Of a stretch of DNA of 32,706 bases, positions 16,305-23,255 are shown piece after piece. The DNA lies in assembly GCA_903902895.1 (NCBI GenBank), contig CAIUWO010000541.1:1-32706 (forward strand), given 5' to 3'. Made by a program: the position numbers and the translations under genes. Under the pieces are notes generated by a model. It ran no database searches and had not been told where the DNA came from. It saw only the letters and a list, made by a program, of their open reading frames with translations. Positions within the stretch are counted from its first letter, which is position 1, and every line of letters begins with the position of its first letter. This DNA is from Candidatus Hydrogenedentota bacterium (GTDB lineage: Bacteria; Hydrogenedentota; Hydrogenedentia; Hydrogenedentales; CAITNO01).

Positions 16305-18707
16305 ATGCCTTCCGCCAGCACCCCGAACCCCGTTGGAAACCGCACTTCCACCCTGTATGCCGCAGCCGCTTTCCTGCTGATTTTTGGGGCGGTGGTTGGT
16401 GCGTACATCAACCAGGCCCCGCCCAGCCCCAAACCGGACAGCGTGCCGGTGGCCGAGTTCTCCGCCGTACGCGCGCTCAAGCACATTCGCGCCGTGTCGT
16501 CGGAGACCCATCCGGCCGGTTCCTTCGCCGACGACAAACTGCGCGACTATCTGCTCGCGCAGTTCAAGGAGATGGGGGTGGCGGCGGAGGTTCAGACGGC
16601 GGTCAATCTGAGCGGCGTGGGCGTGTACCACAATGTGCTTGCGCGCATTCCCGGTCTGGCGAACACCAAGGCTTTCGCGCTGGCGACGCATTACGACAGC
16701 GTGCCCTACGGTCCCGGCGCGGTGGACGACTGCGGGGGCTTGGGCGTGATGGTCGAACTGGCGCGCGCGGTAAAGGAGGGGCCGCCGCTCAAGAACGACG
16801 TCATTTTCTGCTTCACCGACGCCGAGGAGTTCAGCGGGGGGGGCGCCCACGCGTTCACGGAGCATCCGTGGGTCAAGAACGGCGAGATCGGCATCATCCT
16901 CAACTTTGAGGCGCGCGGCACATCGGGACCGTCCTACATGTTTGAAACCAGCCCCGGGAATGGATGGCTGATTGCCGAGATGGCCAAGTCCGGGGTGGAC
17001 GCGCGGGCCACGTCCGTCATGTACGACGTGTTCAAGAAATCTCCCTTTGGAAGTGATTTCAGCCAGTTCAAGCGCAGCGGCATGAAGGGCTACAACATCG
17101 CGTTTGTCGGCAGTTTCTGCAACTATCACACGCGCGACGACCATCCGGACGTGATTAGCCTCGCCAGCCTGCAGCACCACGGCGAGTACGCCTACGGGTT
17201 TGCACGGCACTTCGGCGGCATGGACTTCACCAACGTAACGGCCACGGCGCCCGATGCCACCTATTTCAACACCCTCGGCGGCCATCTGGTGCATTATCCA
17301 CAAACGTGGGGCAGGCCGCTGGCCATGCTGGCCACGGCGCTATTCGCCGCGTTTATCCTGGCGGGCCTGGTGCGGCGTCATCTCACGCCCCTCGGCCTGC
17401 TGCTCGGCGTGCTGTGTTCCGTGCTGTGCGCGGTGTGCGTGGCCGCGGTCTGTTTTGGGCTGACGACGCTGGCCTTCGGAGTTCACGGGCGCTATGTGCT
17501 TTACAACAACGGCCTGTACGCGACGGGCATTACGGTGGCCGCGATCGGTGTGGTGGCGGGGTTGTACACGCTGTTCCGCCGCGCGGTGACGGCGCAGAAC
17601 CTTGGCGCGGCGGTCTGTCTCGGCTGGCTGGCGCTCCTGTGGTGGTTTGAGCGCAACATGCCCGGGGGCGCCTACGTGGCGCTCTGGCCGCTTCTTTTCG
17701 GCATGGCGGGCATTGCAGTACTGTATGCGGCGTCGGCCGAGGAGGAACTGCCGCGCGGCCTGGCGCTTGGTTCGGCGGTCTTCGCGCTGCCGGCCGTCTT
17801 CATCCTGGTGCCCGGCCTTGTGTCGCTCATCACCATGGCCACCATGCTGACCGGTTTCATCGTGGGCGTGAGCGTGCTGCTGGTCGCCGGATTCCTGATG
17901 CCGGCATTGGCGCTGCTGGAACGGCCCAACCGCTACTGGTTGCCGCTGGGGGCGTGCGTGACGGGCGTTGCCATGGTTCTGTTTGGCGTGGCGAACAACG
18001 GGCCAAGCGCGAAGAAGCCGCATTTCAACTGCCTGACCTACGGGATGGATCTGGACGCGGGCAAGGCCTACTGGATCAGCAACGACCAGAAGCCGGACGA
18101 GTGGCTGTCGCAGTTTATCCCCGCCGGCACGCCGCGCGCGCGGATCGCCGAGTTCCTGCCGGGCGAGTACGACACCTATCCCAAGCCCGGCCCGCGCTCA
18201 CTTGGTGAACGGTTCAAGGACGCGCTGGTGCCGCCCTACAACGACCAGTACCTCAAGGCGTCCGCGCCGATGGCCCCGTTCGGCGGCCCGCAGGTGACGC
18301 TCAAGGGCAACGAGGTGGCGGACGGCAGGCGGACGCTGACGCTGCACATCGGCTCGGCCGAGGCGGTGACGCAGATGCGGCTGACGCTGGTGTCGCGGAC
18401 CGAACTGCTGGCCTGCTCCATTTTCGGAAAGGACGTGGACGGAGGCAAACAGGGATGGGAGAAGCATGTCGATCTGTTCCCGCGCGAGGGAGTGGATGCG
18501 GTATTCATCCTCAACGCAAACGACCCGTTCCGGCTCAACATGACGGAGAAAATATACGGGTTGCCCTATGCGGAGTTGAAAATGCCGCCGCGGCCGCCGC
18601 ACCTGATCACCGAACCCAACACGACCCTGGACTGGGGGCGCCCCCTGCGCAGTGAGCACACGTTTATCACCAAGACCTTCGATTTGAGCGCCCCGGCGGC
18701 CAACTGA
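16305..18707 (+). CDS. M28-family zinc aminopeptidase with multi-helix membrane domain
   Basis: 800 aa; AAGGAG lies rather far (14 bp) upstream of the ATG at 16305. One N-terminal helix (about 17-35) anchors an M28 domain with the complete two-zinc set: H129 in THYDSVP, D141 in GAVDDCGG, E174-E175 in DAEEFSGGG, E202 in LNFEARG and H275 in NYHTRDDH. Residues about 325-560 hold eight or so hydrophobic helices, and about 580-800 form a soluble C-terminal part. The order is that of eukaryotic ERMP1/Pff1-type membrane peptidases and their bacterial relatives, so it should cleave peptides on the outer face of the inner membrane. It stands between the sugar kinase and the corrinoid pair with no evident functional link. 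Confidence 0.9.
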   Translation: MPSASTPNPVGNRTSTLYAAAAFLLIFGAVVGAYINQAPPSPKPDSVPVAEFSAVRALKHIRAVSSETHPAGSFADDKLRDYLLAQFKEMGVAAEVQTAVNLSGVGVYHNVLARIPGLANTKAFALATHYDSVPYGPGAVDDCGGLGVMVELARAVKEGPPLKNDVIFCFTDAEEFSGGGAHAFTEHPWVKNGEIGIILNFEARGTSGPSYMFETSPGNGWLIAEMAKSGVDARATSVMYDVFKKSPFGSDFSQFKRSGMKGYNIAFVGSFCNYHTRDDHPDVISLASLQHHGEYAYGFARHFGGMDFTNVTATAPDATYFNTLGGHLVHYPQTWGRPLAMLATALFAAFILAGLVRRHLTPLGLLLGVLCSVLCAVCVAAVCFGLTTLAFGVHGRYVLYNNGLYATGITVAAIGVVAGLYTLFRRAVTAQNLGAAVCLGWLALLWWFERNMPGGAYVALWPLLFGMAGIAVLYAASAEEELPRGLALGSAVFALPAVFILVPGLVSLITMATMLTGFIVGVSVLLVAGFLMPALALLERPNRYWLPLGACVTGVAMVLFGVANNGPSAKKPHFNCLTYGMDLDAGKAYWISNDQKPDEWLSQFIPAGTPRARIAEFLPGEYDTYPKPGPRSLGERFKDALVPPYNDQYLKASAPMAPFGGPQVTLKGNEVADGRRTLTLHIGSAEAVTQMRLTLVSRTELLACSIFGKDVDGGKQGWEKHVDLFPREGVDAVFILNANDPFRLNMTEKIYGLPYAELKMPPRPPHLITEPNTTLDWGRPLRSEHTFITKTFDLSAPAAN

Positions 18708-18714
18708 CCGCGTG

Positions 18715-18743
18715 TTGCCCTGTCGCGTGCCGGCGGCTATCAT
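18715..18743 (+). promoter_or_regulatory. Promoter for the corrinoid methyltransferase pair
   Basis: TTGCCC (18715-18720), 17 bp, TATCAT (18738-18743); five of six matches in the -10. Transcription would begin near 18750, so the ATG at 18749 is unlikely and the one at 18782 is favoured. Confidence 0.6.
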
Positions 18744-18781
18744 GTGCCATGCCCGGCGCGGTGCCGGGCGCGGAGCGCATT

Positions 18782-19873
18782 ATGGCAAAAGACACAATGA
18801 CAGGCGTGGAGCGGACGGGGCGGATTCTGGCCCGCAAGCCCGTGGACCGGATTGGACTCTTTGAGCATTTCTGGGGCGACACGCTGACGCTCTGGCAGCA
18901 GCAGGGACGCATCCAGCCCGGTCAGAGCCTGGAAGACCATTTTGGCTTTGACATGCAGTGCTTCTGGCCGTTCAACACGGTGGCCCGGCTCGATTTTGAA
19001 CCCATAACGGTCGAGGAGACGGAAGAAACCGTGCTGCGCCGCGACGGCAACGGCGCGCTGCTGCGCGTGAGCAAGACCCACGATGCCACTCCGGAGCACG
19101 TGGACTTTCTGGTGAAGGACCGGGCGGGGTGGGAGGAGCACGTAAAGCCCTTCCTCACCCCGGACCATGCGCGCGTCAATTTCGAGGGCTACCGCGATGC
19201 CCGCCGCCATGCCGCCGCGCGGGACCGCTTTTTCTTCTGGTCCGGGGTCAACGTCTTCGAGCTGATGCACCCCGTTTGCGGCCACCAATACATGCTCATG
19301 GGCATGGCCGTCGACCCCGACTGGGTGCGCGACATGGTTGACAGCTATGCCAAACTCACCATTGACCTCATGGAAATTCTTTTCGAGGTGGAGGGGGCGC
19401 CCGACGGCGTCTGGTTCTACGAGGATATGGGTTTCAAGGGGCGGCCGTTCATGTCCCCCGAAATGTACCGGGAGATCATCCAGCCCGGCCACAAATCCAC
19501 GATAGATTACGCGAAGGCGATGGGGCTCCCGGTGGTCATGCACTCCTGCGGCTATGTGGAGCCGCTGGTGCCCGGCATGATTGAGGCCGGCATCGACTGC
19601 CTGCAGGTCATCGAGGTCAAGGCCGGCATGGACCTGCTCCAGCTCTACCGGGATTACGGCGACCGGCTCTCATTCATGGGTGGCATCGACGTGCGGGTGC
19701 TCTACACCAACGACCGGGCCGCCATCGACCGGGAACTGTCGGCCAAGGTGCCCGTGGTCAAGGGGGGGCATGGCTACGTGCTCCATTCCGACCACAGCAT
19801 TCCCAACCAGGTCTCCTATGATTCATACAAGTATTTTGTGGATCGGGGATTGGAATTGGGACGTTATGTGTAG
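18782..19873 (+). CDS. Uroporphyrinogen-decarboxylase-fold corrinoid methyltransferase (MtaA/CmuA-like)
   Basis: 363 aa; the start at 18782 has CGGAG 6 bp upstream and lies after the mapped promoter. The fold is UroD-like: ARKPVDRIGLFEHFWGDT at the start, DGVWFYEDMGFKGRPFMSP (208-226), VVMHSCGYVEPLVP (251-264) and a final GGHGYVLHSDHSIPNQVSY (328-346). H254-S-C256 corresponds to the His-X-Cys zinc pair of methylcobamide methyltransferases. The later Cys ligand of MtaA is not evident; HSDH occupies that region. It lacks the sequence context expected of a haem-pathway enzyme and is followed 48 bp later by a corrinoid protein, its probable partner. The likely reaction is methyl transfer to or from the corrinoid; the methyl donor and acceptor are unknown. 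Confidence 0.87.
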   Translation: MAKDTMTGVERTGRILARKPVDRIGLFEHFWGDTLTLWQQQGRIQPGQSLEDHFGFDMQCFWPFNTVARLDFEPITVEETEETVLRRDGNGALLRVSKTHDATPEHVDFLVKDRAGWEEHVKPFLTPDHARVNFEGYRDARRHAAARDRFFFWSGVNVFELMHPVCGHQYMLMGMAVDPDWVRDMVDSYAKLTIDLMEILFEVEGAPDGVWFYEDMGFKGRPFMSPEMYREIIQPGHKSTIDYAKAMGLPVVMHSCGYVEPLVPGMIEAGIDCLQVIEVKAGMDLLQLYRDYGDRLSFMGGIDVRVLYTNDRAAIDRELSAKVPVVKGGHGYVLHSDHSIPNQVSYDSYKYFVDRGLELGRYV

Positions 19874-19879
19874 TATATT
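19850..19879 (+). promoter_or_regulatory. Candidate internal promoter for the corrinoid protein
   Basis: TTGGAA (19850-19855), 18 bp, TATATT (19874-19879), straddling the stop codon of the methyltransferase gene. It would allow extra transcription of the corrinoid protein alone. Confidence 0.45.
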
Positions 19880-19921
19880 GCCGCAAGGTCAACCGCAATA
19901 ACGGGTTTGGAGAACACTGTC

Positions 19922-20611
19922 ATGGAACTCTTTGAACGCATCGCAACCTGCACGAGCCGGGGCAAGATCAACCAGAATTCGCCCTATCCGCCCGACCTTC
20001 GCGGTCAGGAGGGCGTGTTCGAACTCGTTCGTGACGCGCTTTCCGGCGGCGTGAACCCGAACGACATCCTGACTCAGGGGCTGATGGTCGGCATGAACGA
20101 CGTCGGCCGCAAGTTCAGCAAGAATGAGGTGTTTGTTCCGGACCTGCTCATGGCCGCCAAGGCCATGGCCGCCGGCATGGACCAGCTCAAGCCCGCCTTC
20201 GCCAGCGGTGCCGCCGTGTACAAGGGTGTCTTTGTCGTCGGCACCGTCAAGGGCGATCTGCACGACATCGGCAAGAATCTTGTCCGCATGATGATGGAAG
20301 GCGCCGGCTACGAGGTCATCGACCTCGGCGTCGACGTGTCCCCCGAGAAGTTCGTGGCCGAAGTTGAGAAGCACCCCGGTTGCATCGTCGGCCTGAGCGC
20401 CCTGCTCACCACCACCATGGTCAACATGGAGGCCACCACCAAACTCGTCAAGGAAAAAGACCCCAAGGCGGTCGTGGTCGTTGGCGGCGCCCCGCTCACC
20501 CAGGAATTCTGCGACAAGATCGGCGCCGACGCCTACTCGCCCGATCCGCAGGGCATCATCGACTGGCTCAACGCCCGCGGTGGCTGCGGCTGCGGCTGCG
20601 CCTGCAACTAG
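19922..20611 (+). CDS. Methyltransferase corrinoid (B12-binding) protein with Cys-Gly tail
   Basis: 229 aa; GGAG lies 8 bp before the ATG at 19922. Residues about 1-92 are the helical cap domain and 100-218 the Rossmann B12 domain. The base-off/His-on motif is intact, GDLHDIG (111-117, with H114 the lower cobalt ligand), with GLSALLTTTM (157-166) and VVVVGGAPLT (184-193) completing the cobalamin site. It resembles MtaC/MtbC/MtmC-type proteins. The last residues are NARGGCGCGCACN: Cys 222, 224, 226 and 228 alternate with small residues, which the family does not normally have. Codons end almost always in C or G, more strongly than in neighbouring genes, suggesting high expression. It is paired with the UroD-fold methyltransferase just upstream and followed by a strong terminator. 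Confidence 0.93.
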   Translation: MELFERIATCTSRGKINQNSPYPPDLRGQEGVFELVRDALSGGVNPNDILTQGLMVGMNDVGRKFSKNEVFVPDLLMAAKAMAAGMDQLKPAFASGAAVYKGVFVVGTVKGDLHDIGKNLVRMMMEGAGYEVIDLGVDVSPEKFVAEVEKHPGCIVGLSALLTTTMVNMEATTKLVKEKDPKAVVVVGGAPLTQEFCDKIGADAYSPDPQGIIDWLNARGGCGCGCACN

Positions 20612-20634
20612 ATCCAACCCCATTTGACACGCAT

Positions 20635-20671
20635 CGCCCCTTCACGCCAACGGCGCGAAGGGGCGGTTTTT
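20635..20671 (+). terminator. Rho-independent terminator after the corrinoid gene
   Basis: CGCCCCTTC (20635-20643) pairs perfectly with GAAGGGGCG (20657-20665); CGCC/GGCG extends the stem inside. TTTTT follows at 20667-20671. Confidence 0.92.
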
Positions 20672-20678
20672 GTTGAGT

Positions 20679-20767
20679 GCGGAGGCCATGCCACCGCTTT
20701 TCTTCGCCGGGGCCATGCCCCGGCAGGTGGAAGCATGGCTTCCGCCGGCCAAAGCGTCGGCATGCCG
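20679..20767. repeat. Array of four palindromes centred on CAT/ATG
   Basis: Four hairpins follow each other in 89 bp. They are GCGGAGGC-CAT-GCCACCGC (20679-20697, one A-A mismatch), GCCGGGGC-CAT-GCCCCGGC (20706-20724, perfect), GGAAGC-ATG-GCTTCC (20729-20743, perfect) and CGGCATGCCG (20758-20767). All share a GCATG or CATGC centre while the flanking stems differ. The array lies between the convergent corrinoid and propeller genes, beyond the terminator. No gene is visible here. Confidence 0.75.
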
Positions 20768-20800
20768 CGCGCGCTCAAGAAATGCACGAGCGCCCGGTAC

Positions 20801-23053
20801 TTAGTTCAGCACATCCGGCATGGGCGGGCCGTCATAGGGCACCGCGCCCAGCTGCAGACCGCGCCGTGGCACGGAGCTTAGCGCCGGGTCCGTGGTGTCC
20901 GGTGCCAAGATCATCCCGTAATAGCGGCCCATCCAGTAGGCGTCCAGCCATCCTGACGGGTCGCTCACACTCCCGCCGCCTTTGCCCTTGAGCGCTCCCT
21001 GGTTTTCGGTCCAGCGCCGGGGGTTGGTTTCGCGTGGGGACAGCGCCCTTTCCACCCCGACATAGGGGAGGTACCCCTTGGGTGGCTGAATGTCCAGCCG
21101 GTTCGTGTGGTCATAGGGGTAATGGCGCAGGTCGAGCGGCCAGGCGCGCAGGTGCTCCGCGGCCGGCCCGGCCTCGCAGTCGTTGCCCGTGAGCGCACCG
21201 TAGATGAAGTTGAACCAGGGCACCTGCTCGATGCGCTCAATCTCCCAACTGCGGTCCAGGCTGCGCCGGTAGACGCCGCGCCAATAGCGGTCCTGTTCCA
21301 GTTGCAGGAGCGTGTAGTAGCAGTAGAAGGCCAGCCGGTCATCGGAGTGGAAAATGCGCGGCGGCAGGACCTTCTTCTGGACGACAATCAGGTCCGCGTA
21401 CCCCTCTCCAATGAGTTTGTTGTAGGCATCGATATACTTCTGGTTGCCCGTGATGGCATGGGTCACCCGCAGATAGGTCAGAATCTCCATGCCGTTCAGG
21501 CCGCGCGCGTAGTCTCCCTTGCCGGCGAAATACTCCGGGTCCCACCGGCCCCAGACCGTGGGCTTGCCGTCCACGTCGCACAGGGTCCAGCCATGGTCAA
21601 TAATATGGTCCATGATGCGTGAGACGTGTTCGGCAACCTGGGCCTTCCCTTTCTGGTCAGCGACAAGCGTGTGGAATATCCACGCATAGTAAAACTGCGA
21701 GTCGATTTCGTCGCTGGACGTGTCCCCCTTCCATTCCCAGCGGTCATCGGGCGTGCGGTGCCATTCGGCGTCATAGCCGCCCGACCCACCCTCGGCCTGG
21801 TGCCCCGTCTCTCCCACGGCCCACACGGACCGTGCGGGGAAACCGGGGATGCCGCTAATTTCCTCGGACCATTTCATCGCATTGAACCCGTCCACCGCGT
21901 TCTGCCGGGCGGCGGCATCGCCGGTCACGGCATATTTGAACGCCTGGGCCGCCCAGTAGTGGGTGCTCCAGCCGACGTCATTGTCGCTCACCTCGCGGAC
22001 CCATCCGTCGCCCTTGCGGTCCAGCTTGTGCGTGAAGGCGCCCCGCTTCTGGCCCCATTCCTCGAGGTGCCGCTCGTAATAGTCCGCCTTCTTGAGCAGG
22101 GTGTAGGGTTCGTATTCGATGATGCCGATGCCCTTGTCCGTCGCAAAGTACACCGCGCGGCCCGCGCAGGCCAGCGCGTTGACATGCTCGTCCGGAAGCC
22201 AGCGGGAGGCGGTGAAATACTGGAACTCGCCGTTGACGCAGCGCATGGCCCCCTTGGTGGTGCCGGCCCAGAAACTGCGGTCAAACCCCTTCTCCAGACA
22301 GGTGACCTCATTGTGGGGGAGCCCGTCAAAACCGAGGATCGAACTGGCCGCCGTGCCGCGGATGACCCCCAGCCCGATGTGCGTGCCCACGATGAGCCGG
22401 TCGCCCATCGAGATCATGTCCCGCAGGTCCTTGGAGGGAAGCGACCCAAATTCGGTAATCTCCTGCCGTTGCGATACAAAGCGCAGCCCGTCGAACAGAA
22501 ACACCCGGTCAAAGCCCATGCAATAGAGCGTGTCCGCATGGCAGGCCAGCGCGCTGATGGGGCCAATCGTGGGGTCCTCCACGGACCAGGGTTCCAGCTT
22601 GCCGTCACGGTACCGGTACAGCCGGTTCTCCTTGGCGGCAATCACGTCCCCGCCAAAGCCGCACACATCCGCGAAAGGCCCCTCGGCCACGGCGGTCCAT
22701 GCCCCCTCAGAAAACCGGTGCAGTCCGCTCTTGGTCATGACCCAAAGCGCGTTGCCGACCGTTCTCATGCGGGTCACAAATTCGCGCGGCCCCTCCGCCA
22801 CGCCTTCCAGCCGGTCCCCGGCAAGGCGCATGACCCCGTCGCCGAAACCCGCGTAGACCTGGTCACCCAGCACCCCCACGGCGAACACCGGCCGGTCTGA
22901 CAGCACCTGCCGGCCCGATTCCTGCAAGAACACGCCATCTTTCACGGGCGTCCATTGCGCGTTCGGCACGGTGAACGGCGCGGCAGAGCCGGACAGGGAC
23001 GCAAAGAAAAAGGCAACCGGGAGCATCAGTGCGGGCACTGCAGGAAAGGTCAT
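20801..23053 (-). CDS. Secreted protein: N-terminal beta-propeller, C-terminal alpha/alpha-toroid-like domain
   Basis: 750 aa; AGGAGG stands 4 bp before the start on the minus strand. Residues 1-24 are a signal peptide. Residues about 50-320 are built from repeats of about 40 residues such as VYAGFGDGVMRL, LWVMTKSGLHRF and FWAGTTKGAMRCVNGEF, the pattern of two-component-regulator-type propeller blades. Residues about 340-650 are helical, rich in aromatic and acidic residues (DVGWSTHYWAAQAFKYAV, DEIDSQFYYAWIFHTLV, YARGLNGMEILTYLRV), which resembles alpha/alpha-toroid glycosidase or lyase scaffolds. I do not recognise a named family. No kinase or DNA-binding domain is attached, so it is not a standard hybrid sensor. 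A carbohydrate-active or binding role outside the cytoplasm is possible but unproven. Confidence 0.72.
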   Translation of the reverse strand: MTFPAVPALMLPVAFFFASLSGSAAPFTVPNAQWTPVKDGVFLQESGRQVLSDRPVFAVGVLGDQVYAGFGDGVMRLAGDRLEGVAEGPREFVTRMRTVGNALWVMTKSGLHRFSEGAWTAVAEGPFADVCGFGGDVIAAKENRLYRYRDGKLEPWSVEDPTIGPISALACHADTLYCMGFDRVFLFDGLRFVSQRQEITEFGSLPSKDLRDMISMGDRLIVGTHIGLGVIRGTAASSILGFDGLPHNEVTCLEKGFDRSFWAGTTKGAMRCVNGEFQYFTASRWLPDEHVNALACAGRAVYFATDKGIGIIEYEPYTLLKKADYYERHLEEWGQKRGAFTHKLDRKGDGWVREVSDNDVGWSTHYWAAQAFKYAVTGDAAARQNAVDGFNAMKWSEEISGIPGFPARSVWAVGETGHQAEGGSGGYDAEWHRTPDDRWEWKGDTSSDEIDSQFYYAWIFHTLVADQKGKAQVAEHVSRIMDHIIDHGWTLCDVDGKPTVWGRWDPEYFAGKGDYARGLNGMEILTYLRVTHAITGNQKYIDAYNKLIGEGYADLIVVQKKVLPPRIFHSDDRLAFYCYYTLLQLEQDRYWRGVYRRSLDRSWEIERIEQVPWFNFIYGALTGNDCEAGPAAEHLRAWPLDLRHYPYDHTNRLDIQPPKGYLPYVGVERALSPRETNPRRWTENQGALKGKGGGSVSDPSGWLDAYWMGRYYGMILAPDTTDPALSSVPRRGLQLGAVPYDGPPMPDVLN

Positions 23054-23188
23054 GGGGCCTCCTGGGGTAGGAAGTGACGCGGACAGCCGAAGCCCCGCAG
23101 CCGGGGCTTCTTGGGAAGGACCACCGCCGTCCCTGGATGGTTTCGCTCTTCACCCCAGAACCCGCCGTGCAAGTGCCGCCCGGCCTTG

Positions 23189-23197
23189 TGCTATAGT
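23189..23197 (+). promoter_or_regulatory. Extended -10 promoter candidate for the kinase gene
   Basis: TG-C-TATAGT (23189-23197) fits an extended -10 element; no convincing -35 lies at the usual distance. The predicted leader is about 50 nt to the GTG at 23256. Confidence 0.45.
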
Positions 23198-23255
23198 GAT
23201 TCTGTTGCGGCTGCGGGGCCGGTGAACCCGGGCCGCACATGGAGACACGCGCGCC

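Noticed and set aside
18782-19873. Haem-pathway uroporphyrinogen decarboxylase (HemE)
   Set aside because: The His-X-Cys zinc pair and the adjacent corrinoid protein fit methyltransferases, and no other haem gene is nearby.
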